From CAYNRG01 sp964399545 (GTDB lineage Bacteria; Bacillota_I; Bacilli_A; Erysipelotrichales; Erysipelotrichaceae), in the NCBI GenBank assembly GCA_964399545.1, contig CAYNRG010000006.1:18659-82658 (forward strand): a DNA stretch of 64,000 bases, in the 5' to 3' direction. The translations under genes and the position numbers were made by a program. Under the pieces are notes generated by a model, which was not told the origin of the DNA, did not search any database, and was given only the letters and a program-made list of their open reading frames with translations. Below are positions 53,122-62,196 of the stretch, piece after piece (the stretch's first letter is position 1; each line of letters opens with the position of its first letter).

Positions 53122-53193
53122 CCACATATAAGCCTTTTAATAAGGAAAAGGCGTTTCTACAAGGAGACCTTAAAACTTCTAAAACTATGATGG
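53122..53193 (+). ncRNA. Purine (guanine-class) riboswitch aptamer
   Basis: The three-way junction is visible. P1 is CCACATA (53122-53128) with TATGATGG (53186-53193, one bulge). P2 is GCCTTTTAA.../AAAAGGC. J2/3 is GTTTCTAC (53153-53160), followed by P3 with loop ACCTTAAAA and J3/1 AAACTATG. The base in J3/1 that sets specificity is C (53185), as in guanine/hypoxanthine sensors; adenine sensors have U. The downstream purine permease fits. A terminator at 53204-53231 completes the switch. Confidence 0.88.
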
Positions 53194-53203
53194 GGAATTT
53201 TTT

Positions 53204-53233
53204 AGTTTTTCTCTATCGAAAAACTTTTTTTAT
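53204..53233 (+). terminator. Riboswitch-controlled terminator
   Basis: An 8-bp stem (AGTTTTTC with GAAAAACT) with loop TCTATC is followed by a T7 tract. The AGTTTT half could instead pair with AAAACT in the 3' side of the aptamer, giving an antiterminator when the purine is absent. Confidence 0.8.
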
Positions 53234-53260
53234 TGGTATTCACAAAAGGGGAGGCATAAA

Positions 53261-54709
53261 ATGCTAGAAAAATTATTCAAGTTAAAGGAAAAAAAGACAA
53301 CAGTAAAGACAGAAGTACTTGCAGGACTAACAACATTTTTGGCGATGGCTTATATTTTATTTGTTAATCCAGATATTCTATCTACGACAGGGATGCCATT
53401 TCAATCCGTGTTCTTAGCAACTGCAATTGCGGCCGGAGTATCTTCTATTTTAATGGGAGTTTTAGCCAATTATCCAATTGCTTTAGCACCAGGAATGGGT
53501 GTAAATGCCTTATTTGCATTTACTGTTTGTGGAGCTATGGGATTATCTTGGCAAGCGGGGCTTGCAGCTGTATTTATTTCAGGAATTATTTTCTTAATTA
53601 TTTCTATAACTGGAGTTCGCAAAATGATTATCAATGCAATTCCAAAAAATTTGAAATTAGCTATAGGAGCGGGGATTGGATTTTTTATCGCTTTTATCGG
53701 ATTTAAAAATGCAGGAATTATTGTTGGCAGTGAAGCGACTTTTGTGGCGCTTGGGAATTTAAAAGACCCAACAGTATTGTTGGCAGTATATGGACTATTT
53801 TTAACCGTAGTATTATTAGGTAAAAAAGTAGGAGCAGCTGTATTTTGGGGATTGGTTAGTACAGCGGTTGTAGGAGTAGTTGTAGCTAACTTTGGACTTC
53901 AAGGATGGCAAGTAGCAGGACTTGGAGCAGTTATTATTACAGCGGTTCTTCTAGTAAAAAAAGAATCATGGGCTATTTTGGTGGTTTTGTCTCCAGCATT
54001 AATCGGAGTATTATTGGCAGTAGTAGGTAAACCAATGGTTACTAATATTTTACCAACATCTGTAGTATCATTTAATTTTGAAATGCCTACCTTTATGGCA
54101 TTAACTTCTGGATTTGAAGAGCTATTCTCAAGTTCAGCAGCAATTATGATTATCTTCTCGTTTTTATTTGTGGATTTCTTTGATACAGCAGGAACATTAG
54201 TTGCTGTTGGGAACGATATTGGGTTAGTAAATGACGATGGTGAGATGGAAGGTGTTGAGAAAGCACTTCTTGCAGATTCAATTGGAACTGTTGTTGGAGC
54301 GACACTTGGAACCTCTACAGTAACTTCTTTTGTTGAATCGGGTTCTGGAGTTGCAGCAGGAGGAAGAACAGGGTTGACTGCATGTGTTACAGGTCTTTTA
54401 TTCCTACTATCAATTTTCTTTTCTCCATTACTAAGTGTAGTTACTAGTGCAGTGACAGCACCTGCGCTAATTGTAGTTGGAATCATGATGTCTCAACAAT
54501 TAAAAGAGATTGAATGGGAGCGATTTGAAATTGCAGCAGCAGCATTTGTTACTATTATTATGATGATTCTTTGCTACTCTATTTCAGATGGAATTGCATT
54601 TGGATTCTTAACTTATTCATTAGCTTATTTAAGTGTTGGAAAAGGAAAAGAAGTCAAAGCTATTCTATGGGTTTTAGACATTATCTTTATCTTGTACTTT
54701 ATTCTATAA
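53261..54709 (+). CDS. NCS2-family purine permease (guanine/hypoxanthine, PbuG/AzgA-like)
   Basis: A 482-residue permease with about 13 hydrophobic segments, including TTFLAMAYILFVNPDIL at the N-terminus and the NCS2/AzgA motifs ALAPGMGVNA and TSFVESGSGVAAGGRTG. The AzgA subfamily imports guanine, hypoxanthine or adenine by proton symport. A guanine-class purine riboswitch precedes it, making guanine/hypoxanthine the likeliest substrate. AGGGGAGG precedes the ATG. Confidence 0.93.
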   Translation: MLEKLFKLKEKKTTVKTEVLAGLTTFLAMAYILFVNPDILSTTGMPFQSVFLATAIAAGVSSILMGVLANYPIALAPGMGVNALFAFTVCGAMGLSWQAGLAAVFISGIIFLIISITGVRKMIINAIPKNLKLAIGAGIGFFIAFIGFKNAGIIVGSEATFVALGNLKDPTVLLAVYGLFLTVVLLGKKVGAAVFWGLVSTAVVGVVVANFGLQGWQVAGLGAVIITAVLLVKKESWAILVVLSPALIGVLLAVVGKPMVTNILPTSVVSFNFEMPTFMALTSGFEELFSSSAAIMIIFSFLFVDFFDTAGTLVAVGNDIGLVNDDGEMEGVEKALLADSIGTVVGATLGTSTVTSFVESGSGVAAGGRTGLTACVTGLLFLLSIFFSPLLSVVTSAVTAPALIVVGIMMSQQLKEIEWERFEIAAAAFVTIIMMILCYSISDGIAFGFLTYSLAYLSVGKGKEVKAILWVLDIIFILYFIL

Positions 54710-54725
54710 CCTAGAATTATAGCGG

Positions 54726-54754
54726 GACACTTTCGTTAAGAAAGTGTCTTTTTT
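54726..54754 (+). terminator. Terminator after the purine permease
   Basis: A 9-bp stem (GACACTTTC with GAAAGTGTC) is followed by T6. Confidence 0.9.
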
Positions 54755-54855
54755 AGTTTGAAAGGCCACGGAATGTGAATTTTTGGTGTAAATCTGCTTA
54801 AATTCCTTTTAAAATAAAGAAAGACAATGTAAAATAGAAAAAAGAGGTGAAAGAA

Positions 54856-56640
54856 ATGAGTGTAAAAGAGAGAATTAAAAATTTGCGAGAGAAGATGATA
54901 CAGGAGGGGATAGATGTATACTATATTCCAACTTCAGATTTTCATCAAAGTGAATATATTTCAGATTATTTTAAAGTTAGGGAGTTCATGTCTGGGTTTA
55001 CAGGTTCCGCAGGAACTTTAGTCATTACACTAACAGAGGCAGCTCTATTTGTAGATGGTCGTTATTTTACGCAAGCGGATCGTGAACTAAAAAATAGTGG
55101 CATTCGTGCAATGAAGATGGGTCAACAAAAAGTTCCTACAGTCATGGAATATTTGAAAGAAAATCTTCCTGAAAAAGGAGTTTTAGGATTTGATGGAAGA
55201 GCTGTGAGTTCGGCAACAGCAACTAGAATTCAAACAGTACTACAAGAAAAAATGGTAACCTTTAAGACCGATAAGGATTTAGTAGATTCTTTATGGGTAG
55301 ATCGACCACAATTTCCTAAAGGAGAATGTTTTCTATTACCTGACAAATATACTGGGGAGAAGACAGAGAAAAAGATTGCACGCCTTCGTGAAGAGATGAA
55401 AAAAGAAGGAAGTGAAGCCTATCTTTTAAGTGCGCTAGAAGATGTGGCATGGCTATTAAATCTTCGTGGTCGCGATATAAAACATACTCCTGTAACTTTA
55501 GCGTATGTTCTAGTGACCAACAAAAAAGTAGTGCTTTATGTAGATAAAAAGAAAATCAGTGAAGTTGTTAATAAACGATTAAAAAAAGCAAAAGTAATGA
55601 TTCGACCATATGAAGCGATTCAAAGTGAATTAGGAAAAATAACAGAGAAGACAATTCACATTGATTCTCAGTCGCTAAATGTACTATTGCGCTTGTCTAT
55701 TATCAATTCTTGCAAGATTATTGATAAGCCGAGTGTTATTCGAGTTTACCGTGCATTGAAAAATAAAACAGAATTGAAGAGCATTAAGAATTCTCATATT
55801 AAAGATGGTGTGGCGGTTACCAAGTTTATTTATTGGATTAAAAATAATGTAGGTAAAATAGAGATTAATGAATTAAGTGCAGCAAAAAAATTAGAAGAAT
55901 TGCGAGCGGAACAGGAGCTCTTTATTGAACCAAGTTTTTCTACTATTGCAGCAGTTGGAGCCAATGCAGCAATGATGCATTATAGTGCGACAGAATCAAG
56001 TTTTTCTGAATTGAAAAAAGAAGGTTTATTTTTAGTTGATTCAGGTGGACAATATTTCGATGGAACAACAGATATCACAAGAACGATTGTTTTAGGAAAC
56101 TTATCCAAAGAAGCTCGAACATACTACACTGCAGTTTTAAGAGGAATGATTTGTTTAAGCAAAGCGAAATTTTTACATGGAGTGAGTGGATCAGATTTAG
56201 ATATTTTGGCGCGCGGACCTATTTGGAACATGGATTTAGACTATCAATGTGGAACAGGTCATGGAATTGGATTTTGTCTAGGTGTACATGAAGGCCCTCA
56301 AAGTATCCGATGGGGTGTCCGAGGAAAAGTTAGCTTAGAGGAAGGGATGGTTGTAACCAACGAACCTGGAGTATATTTACCTCAAGAGCTAGGTATTCGA
56401 ATTGAAAATGAACTACTTGTATGCAAAGGCAAGAAAAATAAATATGGACAATTTTTAAACTTTGAAACCATCACATTAGCTCCTATTGATTTAGATGGAG
56501 TTAATCCAGAAGAAATGATGGATGATGAACTAGACTTTTTAAATGAATATCATCAAGAGGTTTATAAAAAGTTGAGTCCACATTTGACTAAGAAGGAGAA
56601 AACATGGTTAAAAATTCAAACAAGGAAGATTCAAAAATGA
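54856..56640 (+). CDS. Xaa-Pro aminopeptidase (aminopeptidase P family, M24)
   Basis: A 594-residue three-domain aminopeptidase P, like the eukaryotic-type cytosolic enzyme. Two N-terminal creatinase-like domains (about 1-300) precede the pita-bread domain with metal ligands in DSGGQYFDGTTDITRT, GTGHGIG, NEPGVYL and IENELLV. It removes the residue before proline from peptides. The start at 54856 has GAGGTG upstream; an in-frame GTG at 54847 is less likely. Its stop overlaps the exonuclease III start (ATGA). Confidence 0.93.
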   Translation: MSVKERIKNLREKMIQEGIDVYYIPTSDFHQSEYISDYFKVREFMSGFTGSAGTLVITLTEAALFVDGRYFTQADRELKNSGIRAMKMGQQKVPTVMEYLKENLPEKGVLGFDGRAVSSATATRIQTVLQEKMVTFKTDKDLVDSLWVDRPQFPKGECFLLPDKYTGEKTEKKIARLREEMKKEGSEAYLLSALEDVAWLLNLRGRDIKHTPVTLAYVLVTNKKVVLYVDKKKISEVVNKRLKKAKVMIRPYEAIQSELGKITEKTIHIDSQSLNVLLRLSIINSCKIIDKPSVIRVYRALKNKTELKSIKNSHIKDGVAVTKFIYWIKNNVGKIEINELSAAKKLEELRAEQELFIEPSFSTIAAVGANAAMMHYSATESSFSELKKEGLFLVDSGGQYFDGTTDITRTIVLGNLSKEARTYYTAVLRGMICLSKAKFLHGVSGSDLDILARGPIWNMDLDYQCGTGHGIGFCLGVHEGPQSIRWGVRGKVSLEEGMVVTNEPGVYLPQELGIRIENELLVCKGKKNKYGQFLNFETITLAPIDLDGVNPEEMMDDELDFLNEYHQEVYKKLSPHLTKKEKTWLKIQTRKIQK

Positions 56641-57389
56641 AATTAATATCATGGAATGTAAATGGGCTGCGAGCTTGCGTGAAAAAAGGATTTTTAGATT
56701 ACTTTAATCAAGAGGATGCAGATATTTTCTGTCTTCAAGAGACAAAGTTACACCCTCATCAAATTGAATTAGAATTAGAAGGATATCACCAATATTGGCA
56801 TAGTGCAGATAGAAAGGGATATTCTGGAACAGCAGTTTTTACAAAGCAGAAGCCCTTGTCAGTACGACAAGACTTTGGAATTGGGCAATTTGAGGATGAA
56901 GGGCGAGTTTTGACATTAGAATTTGAAAAATTTTATATGGTTAATGCGTATGTGCCTAATTCAAAAGAAAAATTAGCTCGTTTAGACTATCGCATGGAAT
57001 GGGAAGAAGCTCTTCGCCAACACTTAACGCAGTTAAAGGAAGATAAGGCTGTGATATATTGTGGAGACTTAAATGTTGCTCATCAAGAAATCGACTTGAA
57101 AAATCCGAAAACAAATCGGAAGAACCCGGGTTTTAGTGATGAAGAGAGAGAGAAAATGACAAAGTTGTTAGAGAGTGGGTTTATTGACACTTATCGTTAC
57201 CTTTATCCTGATAAAATTGAGTACTCATGGTGGTCATATCGATTTAATTCTCGTGAGAAGAATACGGGTTGGAGAATTGACTACTTTGTAGTTTCAGAAG
57301 GGTTAGAAACAAGAATTAAAGAAGCAAGAATTGATACAGATATTTATGGATCGGATCATTGTCCGGTAGTCTTAGATATTCAACTATAA
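56637..57389 (+). CDS. xth: Exodeoxyribonuclease III
   Basis: A 250-residue AP endonuclease/3' exonuclease for base-excision repair. Motifs are WNVNGLRA, LQETKL, GDLNVAH, and the closing SDHCPV. Start 56637 overlaps the aminopeptidase P stop and follows AAGGAAG. Together with MutY in this window it provides base-excision repair. Confidence 0.95.
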   Translation: MKLISWNVNGLRACVKKGFLDYFNQEDADIFCLQETKLHPHQIELELEGYHQYWHSADRKGYSGTAVFTKQKPLSVRQDFGIGQFEDEGRVLTLEFEKFYMVNAYVPNSKEKLARLDYRMEWEEALRQHLTQLKEDKAVIYCGDLNVAHQEIDLKNPKTNRKNPGFSDEEREKMTKLLESGFIDTYRYLYPDKIEYSWWSYRFNSREKNTGWRIDYFVVSEGLETRIKEARIDTDIYGSDHCPVVLDIQL

Positions 57390-57403
57390 AGGAGGTTCTA
57401 GTT

Positions 57404-58753
57404 ATGGATATTAAAAAACAAGTAGAGGCCCATTTTGATGAATTAATGAATCATTTAGGAGTTTTGGTTCAGCATAATTCAATCCAGCAAGAAGCAACAG
57501 AAGGGAAGCCTTTTGGAGAAACAACAGCCGCTTGTCTTCAAAGTGCATTAAAAATTGCCGATGGATATGGATTTAAAACTAAAAATTTAGAAAATTATGC
57601 AGGATATGCAGAAATTGGTGAAGGGGAAAAAATTATCGGGATTTTGGGACATTTGGATATCGTTCCAGCTGGTGATGGATGGACAAGTAATCCATTTCAA
57701 CTAAGAATTGAAAATGGAAAAGTATACGGAAGAGGCGTGCTAGATGATAAAGGCCCTGTTGTAGCAAGTATGATTGCAATGAAGATTGTAAAAGACATGG
57801 CGATTCCACTAAATAAGCGAGTGCGCTTAATTATGGGATGTAATGAAGAAAATGGATCAAAATGTCTAAAGTATTATGTTGAAAAAGAGGGACATATTGA
57901 TGCAGGGTTTACACCAGATGGTGATTTTCCTGGAGTCCATGGTGAAAAAGGAATGATTGCTTTAAAGTTCAAGGGAACTCCAACAAAAATTAAAGCCGTT
58001 CATGGTGGGTTAGCAACTAATATTGTGTGTGATTGCTGTGAGATAAGCGTAGAAAAAAATACATTTAGTCAAAGAACGCTTGAAGATTATTTCTTAGACC
58101 AAGGATTAACTTACTCTTTTAATGAGGTAGATGGCTTAGTGAAGATTGTTGTTCGTGGAACAGCGGCTCATGCAAGTACACCATTTTTAGGAATTAATGC
58201 AATTTCTCATACTCTTGTTGGATTGAAACAAGCAGGAATGCAAGATCCATTTGTGGATTTTTTCAATCAAACTATTGGAGTTGAGACAGACGGTTCTTGT
58301 TTGGGGCTTGCCTGCTCTGATGAATATGGTAATTTAACCTCAAATGTCGGAATTATTCGATTAGAAGATGGCGTAATTTGGGGGAAAATAGATATTCGAT
58401 TCCCAGTATCTATGACATCCAAACAAGTTTTAGATAAATTATCTTGTGAGCATGATGGAGGGGATATTGAAGTATTGCATGTATCAGAACCACTGTATTT
58501 CCCAACTGATCACCCACTAGTAAAAAAATTATTAAAAGCATATCGTGAAGTGACAAAAGATGAGGAAACGCAACCTGTAACGATGGGTGGAGGTACTTAT
58601 GCTCGCGGAATTCGCAATTGTATTGCTTTTGGTGGAGGATTTCCAGGAGTGGATAATCACATTCATGATGTAGATGAATTCATTATGTTAGATGAATTGA
58701 AATTGCAAACTGAAATCTATGTCCATGCCATTCTAGAGTTATTAAAAGATTAG
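57404..58753 (+). CDS. pepV: Dipeptidase (PepV/M20 family)
   Basis: A 449-residue zinc dipeptidase of family M20A like lactobacillal PepV and Sapep. Metal motifs are LGHLDIVPAGDGW, GRGVLDDKGP, NEENGSK and PDGDFP. The start at 57404 has AAAGGAGG upstream; an in-frame ATG at 57359 would overlap xth. It hydrolyses dipeptides in the cytoplasm and complements peptide uptake by Opp. It ends with a strong terminator. Confidence 0.92.
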   Translation: MDIKKQVEAHFDELMNHLGVLVQHNSIQQEATEGKPFGETTAACLQSALKIADGYGFKTKNLENYAGYAEIGEGEKIIGILGHLDIVPAGDGWTSNPFQLRIENGKVYGRGVLDDKGPVVASMIAMKIVKDMAIPLNKRVRLIMGCNEENGSKCLKYYVEKEGHIDAGFTPDGDFPGVHGEKGMIALKFKGTPTKIKAVHGGLATNIVCDCCEISVEKNTFSQRTLEDYFLDQGLTYSFNEVDGLVKIVVRGTAAHASTPFLGINAISHTLVGLKQAGMQDPFVDFFNQTIGVETDGSCLGLACSDEYGNLTSNVGIIRLEDGVIWGKIDIRFPVSMTSKQVLDKLSCEHDGGDIEVLHVSEPLYFPTDHPLVKKLLKAYREVTKDEETQPVTMGGGTYARGIRNCIAFGGGFPGVDNHIHDVDEFIMLDELKLQTEIYVHAILELLKD

Positions 58754-58776
58754 CTATCGCATTCGATAGCTTTTTT
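58752..58776 (+). terminator. Intrinsic terminator after pepV
   Basis: A perfect 8-bp stem (AGCTATCG with CGATAGCT) with a CATT loop and T6 tract. Confidence 0.9.
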
Positions 58777-58806
58777 AGATATAATAAGAAAGAAGAAGGT
58801 GAAGAG

Positions 58807-59643
58807 ATGAAAAAAGTAAAAGTAGCATTAGTTTATGATTTTGATAAGACACTATCCAATAAAGATATGCAAGAATTTGGATTTATTCCTGCATTAGGTT
58901 ATAAAAATCCAAAAGATTTTTGGGAAGAAGTGGGCGTTTTAGCAAAATCTCAAAAGATGGATAGTATTTTGGCTTATCTCTATATGATGCTTAAGAAGTC
59001 ACAGGATAAAAGTCATCCCATTCGCAAAGAGGATTTTTTAAGGTTGGGTAAGGATATTCAACTATATCCGGGTGTAACAACCTGGTTTGAAAGAATAAAT
59101 CAAATGGGGAAGAAATTAGGATTAGAAATAGAGCATTACATTATTTCATCAGGATTAACTGAAATTATTGAAGGAACCTCTATTGCACAGGAGTTTAAAA
59201 AAATATACGCTTGTAAATTTTATTATGATGAAAATCAAATTGCACGTTGGCCGGGTCTAGTTGTAAACTACACGACAAAGACACAGTACCTCTTTCGAAT
59301 TAATAAGCAGATATTGGAAGAAGATGAAGATAAGGCTTTGAATCAATATACAGATGAAAAAGATAGACCAATTCCATTTCGTAGAATGGTGTATGTTGGT
59401 GATGGGCTAACGGATGTTCCGTGTATGAAGTTAGTAAAAGAGCATGGTGGAAAGTCTATTGTGGTTTATAATGAGGATAAAGATATCGCACAAGAATTGA
59501 TTCAACAGGGACGTGCTAATTATATGAGTGTAGCTAATTATGCTAAAGGAAAAAGTATGGAGAGATTAATGGGTAAAATTTTAGCTAATATTAGAACTCA
59601 GGTTGATTTAGAAGAGATGGAAGGAGATAAAGTGAATGGATAA
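58807..59643 (+). CDS. HAD-superfamily hydrolase
   Basis: A 278-residue HAD phosphatase. Motif I is DFDKT (residues 11-15), motif II IISSGLT, and motif IV VGDGLTDVPCM. The cap is inserted between motifs I and II (C1 type), as in SerB/MtnX-like phosphatases. Substrate unknown. GGTGAAGAG precedes the ATG. It overlaps the next gene by 8 bp, so the two proteins are made together. Confidence 0.86.
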   Translation: MKKVKVALVYDFDKTLSNKDMQEFGFIPALGYKNPKDFWEEVGVLAKSQKMDSILAYLYMMLKKSQDKSHPIRKEDFLRLGKDIQLYPGVTTWFERINQMGKKLGLEIEHYIISSGLTEIIEGTSIAQEFKKIYACKFYYDENQIARWPGLVVNYTTKTQYLFRINKQILEEDEDKALNQYTDEKDRPIPFRRMVYVGDGLTDVPCMKLVKEHGGKSIVVYNEDKDIAQELIQQGRANYMSVANYAKGKSMERLMGKILANIRTQVDLEEMEGDKVNG

Positions 59644-60334
59644 TGCCCAACGATTTTTATCTGCCTTTGTTCAAATTGAAAAAAAGCTGAGATTGATTGC
59701 AGGTGAAACGCGATATGAGAAATTTTATCGATTATTGGCTGAAGCAGGTCGGAAAAATAAAATTGTTCAACGCTATGAATTTCAATTACAAGAGTATGCT
59801 GATTTAAGAAATGCCATTGTGCATCAACGTGATGGAGTTGGTCAGGTCATTGCTCAGCCGACAGATGAGGTTGTAGATGAGATAGAACATATTTTGGAAA
59901 TATTAAAAGAAGATCCACCAGTTTCACGTTATTTTTTAAAAAAGGTTGTTGTCTGTAACAAAGATGATGGAATTCTTGAAATACAAAAAATAATGAGGAA
60001 AAATGATTTTTCAAAAATTCCCGTAGTAGAGAATGGGAGCGTTATTGGATTACTCTATATCGAGGATATTGCTACATGGGCATGTGATGAGTTAAGAAAT
60101 CCCAGCGACAAGTGGCAGGTGAAAGACATTATGGAGCCTTTAAAAGGGAAGAGAAATGTCCAATTTATTGGAAAGAGTATAAGTATTTTTGATGTTGCTT
60201 CCATTTTTAATCAAGGAATTAAGCAAGGACATCGAATTGAAGCTATTTTTATTACAGAAACAGGTTTGAAAAACCAAAAATTAATTGGAATTATAACTGT
60301 AAAAGATTTGCCTTTAATTCTAGAATGTTTTTAG
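59636..60334 (+). CDS. CBS-pair protein with HEPN-like N-terminal domain
   Basis: A 232-residue protein with an N-terminal helical domain (about 1-95) and two CBS repeats (about 100-155 and 165-230). The N-terminal part contains LRNAIVH (R58, N59, H63), the RNxxxH motif of HEPN domains, many of which are RNases. CBS pairs bind adenine nucleotides, so an RNA-directed activity controlled by nucleotides is conceivable. This is inferred. The ATG at 59636 overlaps the HAD phosphatase gene by 8 bp, and AAGGAG is upstream. Some HEPN domains are non-catalytic. Confidence 0.75.
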   Translation: MDNAQRFLSAFVQIEKKLRLIAGETRYEKFYRLLAEAGRKNKIVQRYEFQLQEYADLRNAIVHQRDGVGQVIAQPTDEVVDEIEHILEILKEDPPVSRYFLKKVVVCNKDDGILEIQKIMRKNDFSKIPVVENGSVIGLLYIEDIATWACDELRNPSDKWQVKDIMEPLKGKRNVQFIGKSISIFDVASIFNQGIKQGHRIEAIFITETGLKNQKLIGIITVKDLPLILECF

Positions 60335-60377
60335 AAAAAATAGATAGAAATATGCTAGAATAAGTAGTGGAGGGTTT

Positions 60378-61310
60378 ATGATACTAAATTTTGTTTTCTT
60401 ATTTGCGGGCTTTGCTCTTTTGATAAAGGGTGCAGATATCCTTGTAGATGGATCTGCTTCGTTAGCGAGTATTTTTAAAATCCCAACAATTATTGTTGGA
60501 CTGGTGATTGTTTCCTTTGGAACAAGTGCTCCAGAAGCCGCTGTGTCAATTACTGCAGGGTTAAATGGATCTAATGCGATTGCTTTAAGCAATGTAGTAG
60601 GATCCAATATTTTTAATCTTTTATTAGTTGTAGGTGTCAGTGCGATAATAATTCCTTTACCAGTGCCACGCACCATCATTAAAAATGAGCTTCCAATGCT
60701 TGTAGGAATAACCGCATTGGTTGTTACTTTAGGCTGGTTTGGATTGAGTTTCTCACGTTTAGATGGTCTTCTATTATTGGGATTAATTATCTTTTATTTA
60801 GGATGGTTAGTGAATGGAGCTATTAAAAATAGGGCAGTCATTGAAGTAGAAGAACCAGGATTTTCCTTATCAATCAGTATTCTTTTTATTCTTGTTGGTC
60901 TATTTTGCATTATTTTTGGTGGAGATTTAGTAGTAAGTAATGCACAAAATATTGCTCTGAAGTTTGGCTTATCAGAAAGGTTAATAGGGTTAACTATTGT
61001 CTCTGTAGGGACTTCTTTGCCAGAGTTAGTCACATCAGTTGTTGCAGCAAAAAAAGGGAATGTAGATATAGCAGTTGGAAATATAGTGGGATCATGTATC
61101 TTTAATCTATTATTTATTTTAGGCTCCAGTGCAATAATAACTCCAATTCTAGTAGATGTATCTTTACTTACTGATATGGCTATTTTGATGATTGCAACAG
61201 TATTATGTTATTTATTTGCAAAATCAAAAGAGAAATTTGATAAGCAAGAAGGTCTTTTCTTAACGTTGATTTTTATTCTTTATATGGCGTTTATTATTGC
61301 TAGAAATTAA
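60378..61310 (+). CDS. Calcium/sodium:cation antiporter (CaCA family)
   Basis: A 310-residue membrane antiporter of the YrbG/CaxA type. It has about ten helices in two inverted halves, each with an alpha repeat: GTSAPEAAVSI with VGSNIFN, and GTSLPELVTSV with VGSCIFN. It exchanges Ca2+ (or Na+) with protons or Na+. A GTGGAGGG site precedes the ATG. Confidence 0.92.
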   Translation: MILNFVFLFAGFALLIKGADILVDGSASLASIFKIPTIIVGLVIVSFGTSAPEAAVSITAGLNGSNAIALSNVVGSNIFNLLLVVGVSAIIIPLPVPRTIIKNELPMLVGITALVVTLGWFGLSFSRLDGLLLLGLIIFYLGWLVNGAIKNRAVIEVEEPGFSLSISILFILVGLFCIIFGGDLVVSNAQNIALKFGLSERLIGLTIVSVGTSLPELVTSVVAAKKGNVDIAVGNIVGSCIFNLLFILGSSAIITPILVDVSLLTDMAILMIATVLCYLFAKSKEKFDKQEGLFLTLIFILYMAFIIARN

Positions 61311-61317
61311 AAATATT

Positions 61318-61926
61318 TTAGTGCAGGGTGAAAATTAAATTCCTCTTCTGAATTTGATTGCTGAAGTATCCAATTCCAGGACCAATGAAGAGAGCGAAGA
61401 TAATAGAAGCTATTCCTATTTCTGCTCCAAGCAAAACCCCAAGAGATAACCCAATTAAATCTTGAATCATTCGAATATTACTGTATTTCCACTGAGGGTA
61501 ATAGATTATAACGATATTACCGATTGCATCCCAAGGAGATTGGCCAAGACTACAATTTAAGTAAAGTGCCGCTCCTAAGCAAAGAAGTAGAATACCAACA
61601 AATAGAATGATAAAATGAAATGGAAGAGGTAAAGGGGGTAAATTCTTGGATAGAAAATGGGCTATAGCTTCAACTATATACCCGACTCCAAACATATTTA
61701 CAAAAGTGCCAATATTAATTATTTTTCGATCAAGAAGGAATAAGGGGATGAATAGAATGGAATTTGAAAGAGCTACTGCAGTTCCAAAAGTTAATCCAGA
61801 AGAATGGGAGATGCCCATGAAAAAAGTAGTACCAGGATCTGTTCCAAGATTTACAAAAACAGCACAGCCGATACCAATTCCAATCATGAGGTTGCCTAGC
61901 AACATATAAAATATTCTCTTCTTCAT
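61318..61926 (-). CDS. YczE/YitT-family membrane protein
   Basis: A 202-residue membrane protein with about five helices. The N-terminus (YMLLGNLMIGIGIG) and NLGTDPGTTFFMG and SLGQSPWDAI repeats are typical of the YczE/YyaS/YitT-like family. Function is unknown in general. Convergent with the antiporter gene and divergent from tRNA-Arg. Confidence 0.85.
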   Translation of the reverse strand: MKKRIFYMLLGNLMIGIGIGCAVFVNLGTDPGTTFFMGISHSSGLTFGTAVALSNSILFIPLFLLDRKIINIGTFVNMFGVGYIVEAIAHFLSKNLPPLPLPFHFIILFVGILLLCLGAALYLNCSLGQSPWDAIGNIVIIYYPQWKYSNIRMIQDLIGLSLGVLLGAEIGIASIIFALFIGPGIGYFSNQIQKRNLIFTLH

Positions 61927-61973
61927 ATGTTATTTTAGTATATCATAGGGATAGAGGAGATACAATTTTAAAT

Positions 61974-62048
61974 GCCCATATAGTTAAATGGATATAACAA
62001 GCCCCTCCTAAGGGCTAATTGTAGGTTCGATTCCTACTGTGGGTGCCA
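61974..62048 (+). tRNA. tRNA-Arg (anticodon CCU)
   Basis: A complete cloverleaf with encoded CCA. The acceptor pairs GCCCATA with TGTGGGT (one G-U at each end region), the D arm is GTTA/TAAC, the anticodon stem AGCCC/GGGCT with loop CTCCTAA (anticodon CCT, decoding AGG), the T arm GTAGG/CCTAC with loop TTCGATT, discriminator G. No att-like duplicate of its 3' end was seen downstream in the window. Confidence 0.96.
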
Positions 62049-62060
62049 TTATAAAAAACA

Positions 62061-62092
62061 TCGAAAGCCTTCATTAAGTAGGGCTTTCTCTT
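62061..62092 (+). terminator. Terminator after tRNA-Arg
   Basis: An 8-bp stem (GAAAGCCT with GGGCTTTC) followed by TCTTAT. Confidence 0.75.
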
Positions 62093-62196
62093 ATATATGT
62101 ACTAGTTAAAAATCAAATGTAGAATGTAAGTAGTAAGCTATATTGATAATGTCAAAAGAGATGGGAAGATTTTCTTGTTTATAAGGGGGTTATTGG

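Noticed and set aside
53899..54486. Long reverse-strand ORF inside the purine permease gene
   Set aside because: Low-complexity shadow of the Val/Ala/Gly-rich permease; no ribosome-binding site or homologous motif.
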